The position numbers and the translations under genes were made by a program. The notes beneath the pieces are model-generated. The model did no database searches, was not told the origin of the DNA, and saw nothing but the letters and a program-made list of their open reading frames with translations. Shown one piece after another: positions 34,901-48,165 of a stretch of 64,000 bases of DNA; positions within the stretch are counted from its first letter, which is position 1; every line of letters starts with the position of its first letter. The DNA lies in NCBI GenBank assembly GCA_907163375.1, contig CAJQUW010010359.1, positions 1 through 64,000 of the forward strand. The letters run 5' to 3'. Source of the stretch: Prostheceraeus crozeri. Its lineage: Eukaryota > Platyhelminthes > Polycladida > Euryleptidae.

Positions 34901-37900
34901 GGTCAATATTCATCAGAATCGACCAAACACTCGTACCTATTCACTCGCTAAATCAGAAAATATCATCCTTCAAAAACACATGATTTCCTGCCATGTATAG
35001 GCCTAAGACGTGAGCTGAAGCTCAGATCAATTCGAGTCAGCGCAACCATTTTTCATTTCGAGTGTGCCACTCCTGAAATGCATGTTTCTAGTACAATTTG
35101 GGGTCGCTGACTATGTGCCACGCACCAGTTTTACTAAATTCGGCCTCCTTCACTCGGAAAACTCAATTCAAAGTTCAACTACATCACACAATAATTCCAG
35201 CGCAACCACTTTTCAAGTTGAAATTACTCTGCTCAAACGCCGTTTCACATCAAATAAATAGCACCATCGTGTGTGCCAGGTCAATATTCATCAGAATCGA
35301 CCAAACACTCGTACCTATTCACTCGCTAAATCAGAAAATATCATCCTTCAAAAACACATGATTTCCTGCAATGTATAGGCCTAAGACGTGAGCTGAAGCT
35401 CAGATCAATTCGAGTCAGCGCAACCATTTTTCATTTCGAGTGTGCCACTCCTGAAATGCATGTTTCTAGTACAATTTGGGGTCGCTGACTATGTGCCACG
35501 CATCAGTTTCACTAAATTCGGCCTCCTTCACTCGGAAAACTCAATTCAAAGTTCAACTACATCACACAATAATTCCAGCGCAACCACTTTTCAAGTTGAA
35601 ATTACTCTGCTCAAACGCCGTTTCACATCAAATAAATAGCACCATCGTGTGTGCCAGGTCAATATTCATCAGAATCGACCAAACACTCGTACCTATTCAC
35701 TCGCTAAATCAGAAAATATCATCCTTCAAAACACATGATTTCCTGCCATGTATAGGCCTAAGACGTGAGCTGAAGCTCAGATCAATTCGAGTCAGCGCAA
35801 CCATTTTTCATTTCGAGTGTGCCACTCCTGAAATGCATGTTTCTAGTACAATTTGGGGTCGCTGACTATGTGCCACGCACCAGTTTTACTAAATTCGGCC
35901 TCCTTCACTCGGAAAACTCAATTCAAAGTTCAACTACATCACACAATAATTCCAGCGCAACCACTTTTCAAGTTGAAATTACTCTGCTCAAACGCCGTTT
36001 CACATCAAATAAATAGCACCATCGTGTGTGCCAGGTCAATATTCATCAGAATCGACCAAACACTCGTACCTATTCACTCGCTAAATCAGAAAATATCATC
36101 CTTCAAAAACACATGATTTCCTGCCATGTATAGGCCTAAGACGTGAGCTGAAGCTCAGATCAATTCGAGTCAGCGCAACCATTTTTCATTTCGAGTGTGC
36201 CACTCCTGAAATGCATGTTTCTAGTACAATTTGGGGTCGCTGACTATGTGCCACGCACCAGTTTTACTAAATTCGGCCTCCTTCACTCGGAAAACTCAAT
36301 TCAAAGTTCAACTACATCACACAATAATTCCAGCGCAACCACTTTTCAAGTTGAAATTACTCTGCTCAAACGCCGTTTCACATCAAATAAATAGCACCAT
36401 CGTGTGTGCCAGGTCAATATTCATCAGAATCGACCAAACACTCGTACCTATTCACTCGCTAAATCAGAAAATATCATCCTTCAAAAACACATGATTTCCT
36501 GCCATGTATAGGCCTAAGACGTGAGCTGAAGCTCAGATCAATTCGAGTCAGCGCAACCATTTTTCATTTCGAGTGTGCCACTCCTGAAATGCATGTTTCT
36601 AGTACAATTTGGGGTCGCTGACTATGTGCCACGCACCAGTTTTACTAAATTCGGCCTCCTTCACTCGGAAAACTCAATTCAAAGTTCAACTACATCACAC
36701 AATAATTCCAGCGCAACCACTTTTCAAGTTGAAATTACTCTGCTCAAACGCCGTTTCACATCAAATAAATAGCACCATCGTGTGTGCCAGGTCAATATTC
36801 ATCAGAATCGACCAAACACTCGTACCTATTCACTCGCTAAATCAGAAAATATCATCCTTCAAAAACACATGATTTCCTGCCATGTATAGGCCTAAGACGT
36901 GAGCTGAAGCTCAGATCAATTCGAGTCAGCGCAACCATTTTTCATTTCGAGTGTGCCACTCCTGAAATGCATGTTTCTAGTACAATTTGGGGTCGCTGAC
37001 TATGTGCCACGCACCAGTTTTACTAAATTCGGCCTCCTTCACTCGGAAAACTCAATTCAAAGTTCAACTACATCACACAATAATTCCAGCGCAACCACTT
37101 TTCAAGTTGAAATTACTCTGCTCAAACGCCGTTTCACATCAAATAAATAGCACCATCGTGTGTGCCAGGTCAATATTCATCAGAATCGACCAAACACTCG
37201 TAACTATTCACTCGCTAAATCAGAAAATATCATCCTTCAAAAACACATGATTTCCTGCCATGTATAGGCCTAAGACGTGAGCTGAAGCTCAGATCAATTC
37301 GAGTCAGCGCAACCATTTTTCATTTCGAGTGTGCCACTCCTGAAATGCATGTTTCTAGTACAATTTGGGGTCGCTGACTATGTGCCACGCACCAGTTTTA
37401 CTAAATTCGGCCTCCTTCACTCGGAAAACTCAATTCAAAGTTCAACTACATCACACAATAATTCCAGCGCAACCACTTTTCAAGTTGAAATTACTCTGCT
37501 CAAACGCCGTTTCACATCAAATAAATAGCACCATCGTGTGTGCCAGGTCAATATTCATCAGAATCGACCAAACACTCGTACCTATTCACTCGCTAAATCA
37601 GAAAATATCATCCTTCAAAAACACATGATTTCCTGCCATGTATAGGCCTAAGACGTGAGCTGAAGCACAGATCAATTCGAGTCAGCGCAACCATTTTTCA
37701 TTTCGAGTGTGCCACTCCTGAAATGCATGTTTCTAGTACAATTTCGGGTCGCTGACTATGTGCCACGCACCAGTTTCACTAAATTCAGCCTCCTTCACTC
37801 GGAAAACTCAATTCAAAGTTCAACTACATCACACAATAATTCCAGCGCAACCACTTTTCAAGTTGAAATTACTCTGCTCAAACGCCGTTTCACATCAAAT

Positions 37901-40900
37901 AAATAGCACCATCGTGTGTGCCAGGTCAATATTCATCAGAATCGACCAAACACTCGTACCTATTCACTCGCTAAATCAGAAAATATCATCCTTCAAAAAC
38001 ACATGATTTCCTGCCATGTATAGGCCTAAGACGTGAGCTGAAGCACAGATCAATTCGAGTCAGCGCAACCATTTTTCATTTCGAGTGTGCCACTCCTGAA
38101 ATGCATGTTTCTAGTACAATTTGGGGTCGCTGACTATGTGCCACGCACCAGTTTCACTAAATTCAGCCTCCTTCACTCGGAAAACTCAATTCAAAGTTCA
38201 ACTACATCACACAATAATTCCAGCGCAACCACTTTTCAAGTTGAAATTACTCTGCTCAAACGCCGTTTCACATCAAATAAATAGCACCATCGTGTGTGCC
38301 AGGTCAATATTCATCAGAATCGACCAAACACTCGTACCTATTCACTCGCTAAATCAGAAAATATCATCCTTCAAAAACACATGATTTCCTGCCATGTATA
38401 GGCCTAAGACGTGAGCTGAAGCTCAGATCAATTCGAGTCAGCGCAACCATTTTTCATTTCGAGTGTGCCACTCCTGAAATGCATGTTTCTAGTACAATTT
38501 GGGGTCGCTGACTATGTGCCACGCACCAGTTTTACTAAATTCGGCCTCCTTCACTCGGAAAACTCAATTCAAAGTTCAACTACATCACACAATAATTCCA
38601 GCGCAACCACTTTTCAAGTTGAAATTACTCTGCATAAACGCCGTTTCACATCAAATAAATAGCACCATCGTGTGTGCCAGGTCAATATTCATCAGAATCG
38701 ACCAAACACTCGTAACTATTCACTCGCTAAATCAGAAAATATCATCCTTCAAAAACACATGATTTCCTGCAATGTATAGGCCTAAGACGTGAGCTGAAGC
38801 TCAGATCAATTCGAGTCAGCGCAACCATTTTTCATTTCGAGTGTGCCACTCCTGAAATGCATGTTTCTAGTACAATTTGGGGTCGCTGACTATGTGCCAC
38901 GCACCAGTTTTACTAAATTCGGCCTCCTTCACTCGGAAAACTCAATTCAAAGCTCAACTACATCACACAATAATTCCAGCGCAACCACTTTTCAAGTTGA
39001 AATTACTCTGCTCAAACGCCGTTTCACATCAAATAAATAGCACCATCGTGTGTGCCAGGTCAATATTCATCAGAATCGACCAAACACTCGTACCTATTCA
39101 CTCGCTAAATCAGAAAATATCATCCTTCAAAAACACATGATTTCCTGCCATGTATAGGCCTAAGACGTGAGCTGAAGCTCAGATCAATTCGAGTCAGCGC
39201 AACCATTTTTCATTTCGAGTGTGCCACTCCTGAAATGCATGTTTCTAGTACAATTTGGGGTCGCTGACTATGTGCCACGCACCAGTTTTACTAAATTCGG
39301 CCTCCTTCACTCGGAAAACTCAATTCAAAGTTCAACTACATCACACAATAATTCCAGCGCAACCACTTTTCAAGTTGAAATTACTCTGCATAAACGCCGT
39401 TTCACATCAAATAAATAGCACCATCGTGTGTGCCAGGTCAATATTCATCAGAATCGACCAAACACTCGTAACTATTCACTCGCTAAATCAGAAAATATCA
39501 TCCTTCAAAAACACATGATTTCCTGCAATGTATAGGCCTAAGACGTGAGCTGAAGCTCAGATCAATTCGAGTCAGCGCAACCATTTTTCATTTCGAGTGT
39601 GCCACTCCTGAAATGCATGTTTCTAGTACAATTTGGGGTCGCTGACTATGTGCCACGCATCAGTTTCACTAAATTCGGCCTCCTTCACTCGGAAAACTCA
39701 ATTCAAAGCTCAACTACATCACACAATAATTCCAGCGCAACCACTTTTCAAGTTGAAATTACTCTGCTCAAACGCCGTTTCACATCAAATAAATAGCACC
39801 ATCGTGTGTGCCAGGTCAATATTCATCAGAATCGACCAAACACTCGTACCTATTCACTCGCTAAATCAGAAAATATCATCCTTCAAAAACACATGATTTC
39901 CTGCCATGTATAGGCCTAAGACGTGAGCTGAAGCTCAGATCAATTCGAGTCAGCGCAACCATTTTTCATTTCGAGTGTGCCACTCCTGAAATGCATGTTT
40001 CTAGTACAATTTGGGGTCGCTGACTATGTGCCACGCACCAGTTTTACTAAATTCGGCCTCCTTCACTCGGAAAACTCAATTCAAAGTTCAACTACATCAC
40101 ACAATAATTCCAGCGCAACCACTTTTCAAGTTGAAAATACTCTGCTCAAACGCCGTTTCACATCAAATAAATAGCACCATCGTGTGTGCCAGGTCAATAT
40201 TCATCAGAATCGACCAAACACTCGTACCTATTCACTCGCTAAATCAGAAAATATCATCCTTCAAAAACACATGATTTCCTGCCATGTATAGGCCTAAGAC
40301 GTGAGCTGAAGCTCAGATCAATTCGAGTCAGCGCAACCATTTTTCATTTCGAGTGTGCCACTCCTGAAATGCATGTTTCTAGTACAATTTGGGGTCGCTG
40401 ACTATGTGCCACGCACCAGTTTTACTAAATTCGGCCTCCTTCACTCGGAAAACTCAATTCAAAGTTCAACTACATCACACAATAATTCCAGCGCAACCAC
40501 TTTTCAAGTTGAAATTACTCTGCATAAACGCCGTTTCACATCAAATAAATAGCACCATCGTGTGTGCCAGGTCAATATTCATCAGAATCGACCAAACACT
40601 CGTAACTATTCACTCGCTAAATCAGAAAATATCATCCTTCAAAAACACATGATTTCCTGCAATGTATAGGCCTAAGACGTGAGCTGAAGCTCAGATCAAT
40701 TCGAGTCAGCGCAACCATTTTTCATTTCGAGTGTGCCACTCCTGAAATGCATGTTTCTAGTACAATTTGGGGTCGCTGACTATGTGCCACGCATCAGTTT
40801 CACTAAATTCGGCCTCCTTCACTCGGAAAACTCAATTCAAAGCTCAACTACATCACACAATAATTCCAGCGCAACCACTTTTCAAGTTGAAATTACTCTG

Positions 40901-43900
40901 CTCAAACGCCGTTTCACATCAAATAAATAGCACCATCGTGTGTGCCAGGTCAATATTCATCAGAATCGACCAAACACTCGTACCTATTCACTCGCTAAAT
41001 CAGAAAATATCATCCTTCAAAAACACATGATTTCCTGCCATGTATAGGCCTAAGACGTGAGCTGAAGCTCAGATCAATTCGAGTCAGCGCAACCATTTTT
41101 CATTTCGAGTGTGCCACTCCTGAAATGCATGTTTCTAGTACAATTTCGGGTCGCTGACTATGTGCCACGCACAGTTTTACTAAATTCGGCCTCCTTCACT
41201 CGGAAAACTCAATTCAAAGTTCAACTACATCACACAATAATTCCAGCGCAACCACTTTTCAAGTTGAAAATACTCTGCTCAAACGCCGTTTCACATCAAA
41301 TAAATAGCACCATCGTGTGTGCCAGGTCAATATTCATCAGAATCGACCAAACACTCGTACCTATTCACTCGCTAAATCAGAAAATATCATCCTTCAAAAA
41401 CACATGATTTCCTGCCATGTATAGGCCTAAGACGTGAGCTGAAGCACAGATCAATTCGAGTCAGCGCAACCATTTTTCATTTCGAGTGTGCCACTCCTGA
41501 AATGCATGTTTCTAGTACAATTTGGGGTCGCTGACTATGTGCCACGCACCAGTTTTACTAAATTCGGCCTCCTTCACTCGGAAAACTCAATTCAAATTTC
41601 AACTACATCACACAATAATTCCAGCGCAACCACTTTTCAAGTTGAAATTACTCTGCTCAAACGCCGTTTCACATCAAATAAATAGCACCATCGTGTGTGC
41701 CAGGTCAATATTCATCAGAATCGACCAAACACTCGTAACTATTCACTCGCTAAATCAGAAAATATCATCCTTCAAAAACACATGATTTCCTGCAATGTAT
41801 AGGCCTAAGACGTGAGCTGAAGCTCAGATCAATTCGAGTCAGCGCAACCATTTTTCATTTCGAGTGTGCCACTCCTGAAATGCATGTTTCTAGTACAATT
41901 TGGGGTCGCTGACTATGTGCCACGCATCAGTTTCACTAAATTCGGCCTCCTTCACTCGGAAAACTCAATTCAAAGCTCAACTACATCACACAATAATTCC
42001 AGCGCAACCACTTTTCAAGTTGAAATTACTCTGCATAAACGCCGTTTCACATCAAATAAATAGCACCATCGTGTGTGCCAGGTCAATATTCATCAGAATC
42101 GACCAAACACTCGTACCTATTCACTCGCTAAATCAGAAAATATCATCCTTCAAAAACACATGATTTCCTGCCATGTATAGGCCTAAGACGTGAGCTGAAG
42201 CTCAGATCAATTCGAGTCAGCGCAACCATTTTTCATTTCGAGTGTGCCACTCCTGAAATGCATGTTTCTAGTACAATTTGGGGTCGCTGACTATGTGCCA
42301 CGCACCAGTTTTACTAAATTCGGCCTCCTTCACTCGGAAAACTCAATTCAAAGTTCAACTACATCACACAATAATTCCAGCGCAACCACTTTTCAAGTTG
42401 AAATTACTCTGCTCAAACGCCGTTTCACATCAAATAAATAGCACCATCGTGTGTGCCAGGTCAATATTCATCAGAATCGACCAAACACTCGTACCTATTC
42501 ACTCGCTAAATCAGAAAATATCATCCTTCAAAAACACATGATTTCCTGCAATGTATAGGCCTAAGACGTGAGCTGAAGCTCAGATCAATTCGAGTCAGCG
42601 CAACCATTTTTCATTTCGAGTGTGCCACTCCTGAAATGCATGTTTCTAGTACAATTTGGGGTCGCTGACTATGTGCCACGCAACAGTTTTACTAAATTCG
42701 GCCTCCTTCACTCGGAAAACTCAATTCAAAGTTCAACTACATCACACAATAATTCCAGCGCAACCACTTTTCAAGTTGAAATTACTCTGCTCAAACGCCG
42801 TTTCACATCAAATAAATAGCACCATCGTGTGTGCCAGGTCAATATTCATCAGAATCGACCAAACACTCGTACCTATTCACTCGCTAAATCAGAAAATATC
42901 ATCCTTCAAAAACACATGATTTCCTGCCATGTATAGGCCTAAGACGTGAGCTGAAGCTCAGATCAATTCGAGTCAGCGCAACCATTTTTCATTTCGAGTG
43001 TGCCACTCCTGAAATGCATGTTTCTAGTACAATTTGGGGTCGCTGACTATGTGCCACGCACCAGTTTCACTAAATTTGGCCTCCTTCACTCGGAAAACTC
43101 AATTCAAAGTTCAACTACATCACACAATAATTCCAGCGCAACCCCTTTTCAAGTTGAAATTACTCTGCTCAAACGCCGTTTCACATCAAATAAATAGCAC
43201 CATCGTGTGTGCCAGGTCAATATTCATCAGAATCGACCAAACACTCGTACCTATTCACTCGCTAAATCAGAAAATATCATCCTTCAAAAACACATGATTT
43301 CCTGCCATGTATAGGCCTAAGACGTGAGCTGAAGCTCAGATCAATTCGAGTCAGCGCAACCATTTTTCATTTCGAGTGTGCCACTCCTGAAATGCATGTT
43401 TCTAGTACAATTTGGGGTCGCTGACTATGTGCCACGCACCAGTTTTACTAAATTCGGCCTCCTTCACTCGGAAAACTCAATTCAAAGTTCAACTACATCA
43501 CACAATAATTCCAGCGCAACCACTTTTCAAGTTGAAATTACTCTGCTCAAACGCCGTTTCACATCAAATAAATAGCACCATCGTGTGTGCCAGGTCAATA
43601 TTCATCAGAATCGACCAAACACTCGTACCTATTCACTCGCTAAATCAGAAAATATCATCCTTCAAAAACACATGATTTCCTGCCATGTATAGGCCTAAGA
43701 CGTGAGCTGAAGCACAGATCAATTCGAGTCAGCGCAACCATTTTTCATTTCGAGTGTGCCACTCCTGAAATGCATGTTTCTAGTACAATTTGGGGTCGCT
43801 GACTATGTGCCACGCACCAGTTTTACTAAATTCGGCCTCCTTCACTCGGAAAACTCAATTCAAATTTCAACTACATCACACAATAATTCCAGCGCAACCA

Positions 43901-46900
43901 CTTTTCAAGTTGAAATTACTCTGCTCAAACGCCGTTTCACATCAAATAAATAGCACCATCGTGTGTGCCAGGTCAATATTCATCAGAATCGACCAAACAC
44001 TCGTACCTATTCACTCGCTAAATCAGAAAATATCATCCTTCAAAAACACATGATTTCCTGCAATGTATAGGCCTAAGACGTGAGCTGAAGCTCAGATCAA
44101 TTCGAGTCAGCGCAACCATTTTTCATTTCGAGTGTGCCACTCCTGAAATGCATGTTTCTAGTACAATTTGGGGTCGCTGACTATGTGCCACGCATCAGTT
44201 TCACTAAATTTGGCCTCCTTCACTCGGAAAACTCAATTCAAAGTTCAACTACATCACACAATAATTCCAGCGCAACCACTTTTCAAGTTGAAATTACTCT
44301 GCTCAAACGCCGTTTCACATCAAATAAATAGCACCATCGTGTGTGCCAGGTCAATATTCATCAGAATCGACCAAACACTCGTACCTATTCACTCGCTAAA
44401 TCAGAAAATATCATCCTTCAAAAACACATGATTTCCTGCCATGTATAGGCCTAAGACGTGAGCTGAAGCTCAGATCAATTCGAGTCAGCGCAACCATTTT
44501 TCATTTCGAGTGTGCCACTCCTGAAATGCATGTTTCTAGTACAATTTGGGGTCGCTGACTATGTGCCACGCACCAGTTTTACTAAATTCGGCCTCCTTCA
44601 CTCGGAAAACTCAATTCAAAGTTCAACTACATCACACAATAATTCCAGCGCAACCACTTTTCAAGTTGAAATTACTCTGCTCAAACGCCGTTTCACATCA
44701 AATAAATAGCACCATCGTGTGTGCCAGGTCAATATTCATCAGAATCGACCAAACACTCGTACCTATTCACTCGCTAAATCAGAAAATATCATCCTTCAAA
44801 AACACATGATTTCCTGCCATGTATAGGCCTAAGACGTGAGCTGAAGCACAGATCAATTCGAGTCAGCGCAAACCATTTTTCATTTCGAGTGTGCCACTCC
44901 TGAAATGCATGTTTCTAGTACAATTTGGGGTCGCTGACTATGTGCCACGCACCAGTTTCACTAAATTCGGCCTCCTTCACTCGGAAAACTCAATTCAAAG
45001 CTCAACTACATCACACAATAATTCCAGCGCAACCACTTTTCAAGTTGAAATTACTCTGCATAAACACCGTTTCACATCAAATAAATAGCACCATCGTGTG
45101 TGCCAGGTCAATATTCATCAGAATCGACCAAACACTCGTAACTATTCACTCGCTAAATCAGAAAATATCATCCTTCAAAAACACATGATTTCCTGCAATG
45201 TATAGGCCTAAGACGTGAGCTGAAGCTCAGATCAATTCGAGTCAGCGCAACCATTTTTCATTTCGAGTGTGCCACTCCTGAAATGCATGTTTCTAGTACA
45301 ATTTGGGGTCGCTGACTATGTGCCACGCACCAGTTTTACTAAATTCGGCCTCCTTCACTCGGAAAACTCAATTCAAAGTTCAACTACATCACACAATAAT
45401 TCCAGCGCAACCACTTTTCAAGTTGAAATTACTCTGCATAAACGCCGTTTCACATCAAATAAATAGCACCATCGTGTGTGCCAGGTCAATATTCATCAGA
45501 ATCGACCAAACACTCGTACCTATTCACTCGCTAAATCAGAAAATATCATCCTTCAAAAACACATGATTTCCTGCAATGTATAGGCCTAAGACGTGAGCTG
45601 AAGCTCAGATCAATTCGAGTCAGCGCAACCATTTTTCATTTCGAGTGTGCCACTCCTGAAATGCATGTTTCTAGTACAATTTGGGGTCGCTGACTATGTG
45701 CCACGCACCAGTTTTACTAAATTCGGCCTCCTTCACTCGGAAAACTCAATTCAAAGTTCAACTACATCACACAATAATTCCAGCGCAACCACTTTTCAAG
45801 TTGAAATTACTCTGCATAAACGCCGTTTCACATCAAATAAATAGCACCATCGTGTGTGCCAGGTCAATATTCATCAGAATCGACCAAACACTCGTACCTA
45901 TTCACTCGCTAAATCAGAAAATATCATCCTTCAAAAACACATGATTTCCTGCCATGTATAGGCCTAAGACGTGAGCTGAAGCTCAGATCAATTCGAGTCA
46001 GCGCAACCATTTTTCATTTCGAGTGTGCCACTCCTGAAATGCATGTTTCTAGTACAATTTGGGGTCGCTGACTATGTGCCACGCACCAGTTTTACTAAAT
46101 TCGGCCTCCTTCACTCGGAAAACTCAATTCAAAGTTCAACTACATCACACAATAATTCCAGCGCAACCACTTTTCAAGTTGAAATTACTCTGCATAAACG
46201 CCGTTTCACATCAAATAAATAGCACCATCGTGTGTGCCAGGTCAATATTCATCAGAATCGACCAAACACTCGTACCTATTCACTCGCTAAATCAGAAAAT
46301 ATCATCCTTCAAAAACACATGATTTCCTGCAATGTATAGGCCTAAGACGTGAGCTGAAGCTCAGATCAATTCGAGTCAGCGCAACCATTTTTCATTTCGA
46401 GTGTGCCACTCCTGAAATGCATGTTTCTAGTACAATTTGGGGTCGCTGACTATGTGCCACGCACCAGTTTTACTAAATTCGGCCTCCTTCACTCGGAAAA
46501 CTCAATTCAAAGTTCAACTACATCACACAATAATTCCAGCGCAACCACTTTTCAAGTTGAAATTACTCTGCTCAAACGCCGTTTCACATCAAATAAATAG
46601 CACCATCGTGTGTGCCAGGTCAATATTCATCAGAATCGACCAAACACTCGTACCTATTCACTCGCTAAATCAGAAAATATCATCCTTCAAAAACACATGA
46701 TTTCCTGCAATGTATAGGCCTAAGACGTGAGCTGAAGCTCAGATCAATTCGAGTCAGCGCAACCATTTTTCATTTCGAGTGTGCCACTCCTGAAATGCAT
46801 GTTTCTAGTACAATTTGGGGTCGCTGACTATGTGCCACGCATCAGTTTCACTAAATTCGGCCTCCTTCACTCGGAAAACTCAATTCAAAGCTCAACTACA

Positions 46901-47417
46901 TCACACAATAATTCCAGCGCAACCACTTTTCAAGTTGAAATTACTCTGCTCAAACGCCGTTTCACATCAAATAAATAGCACCATCGTGTGTGTCAGGTCA
47001 ATATTCATCAGAATCGACCAAACACTCGTACCTATTCACTCGCTAAATCAGAAAATATCATCCTTCAAAAACACATGATTTCCTGCAATGTATAGGCCTA
47101 AGACGTGAGCTGAAGCTCAGATCAATTCGAGTCAGCGCAACCATTTTTCATTTCGAGTGTGCCACTCCTGAAATGCATGTTTCTAGTACAATTTGGGGTC
47201 GCTGACTATGTGCCACGCACCAGTTTTACTAAATTCGGCCTCCTTCACTCGGAAAACTCAATTCAAAGTTCAACTACATCACACAATAATTCCAGCGCAA
47301 CCACTTTTCAAGTTGAAATTACTCTGCTCAAACGCCGTTTCACATCAAATAAATAGCACCATCGTGTGTGCCAGGTCAATATTCATCAGAATCGACCAAA
47401 CACTCGTACCTATTCAC
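28970..47417 (+). repeat. Left-arm tandem array, 49 units of ~378 bases
   Basis: Anchoring on GGGGTCGCTGACTATGTGCC, I count 49 units from 28991 to 47193, the last one cut at 47417. Spacing is 378 in most cases, 377 or 379 in a few, and 398 for three early units that carry a ~20-base variant (ATGTTGACCTAGTGCATG in place of CCACTC). Units differ at a handful of recurrent sites. Each unit has two GCGCAACC boxes roughly half a unit apart. Block duplications are visible (776 b at about 29.7-31.3 kb; 1134 b at 39255-41521). ORFs of 65 and 87 codons repeat in each unit because the DNA repeats. Confidence 0.97.
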
Positions 47418-47694
47418 ATATACCTAGGCACATAGTCCCCAGTAAACATTGTGACTTCATTGCGACGTCCCATTGATGTCATCATGCGTCTGAGACGTCT
47501 ATGACCAGAACGGGATGTCACAGTGACCTCCCATCAAAGACGTCAGAATGACCGCCTTTATATGACGTCACTGTGACATCCAAAGTGTGGCCACAAACAT
47601 GATCAATGAGCCACAACCACGATGAGTCATGAAATTATGACGTTTACGCTATGATGAATAATTTCCGCTTAATTGCACTAAGTTTTGGGACTAT

Positions 47695-48165
47695 CTTTTT
47701 TAATTTCCATTCTCGAACTCTCGCTCTCTCACTCACTTTATCTCTCTCCTCGCTTTTCTTGATACTTTTTCTTCTGATAATGATTCTCTGTCATAGCCTA
47801 ATTTCTATTCTTCTTTCCTCTTCTCTTTCTCCCTATTAATAGAAATTGGGGAAATCTCTATTTTCATCTCTCAACTCAATTCTTTTCTTCCTCCTCTTCT
47901 ATTTCTCCCCACTTCTCTTCATTTTCTTCTCTTGTTCCAATTCATCATTTCTCTTCTTCTTTCATATCTCTTCTCACTTCTCTTTTTCCTCCTCTCCTTT
48001 CTCTTGATTTCTCATTCTTCCTCCTCTACTCTGTCTCCTCATTTTTCTCATTTATCTTCCTTTTATTCTCCTGTTTCCTTATCAGCTCTTCTTTTTCTTC
48101 TTCTATTTCTTATTTTCCCATCAATCTGTTTTCTGCTTTGTTTTTATCTAAAATCGATGTATCTT
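47695..48165 (+). repeat. Polypyrimidine tract, ~470 b
   Basis: The plus strand is almost entirely C and T with TTCTTC, CTCTCT and TTCCTC runs and few purines. The hydrophobic ORFs here (47651-47839 and 47932-48174) are Leu/Ser/Phe read-throughs of this tract and not membrane proteins. Confidence 0.85.

Noticed and set aside
28970-47417. CRISPR-like regular array
   Set aside because: Units are contiguous and ~378 bases long with no unique spacers, in an animal genome; it is the arm of a foldback transposon.
28991-47435. Some 95 repeated ORFs of 65 and 87 codons, apparently a tandem gene family
   Set aside because: They recur because the 378-base DNA unit recurs. Two overlapping frames are equally conserved, a one-base deletion in some units changes the frame freely, and the same frames exist in the inverted right arm. 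No motif or signal is seen.
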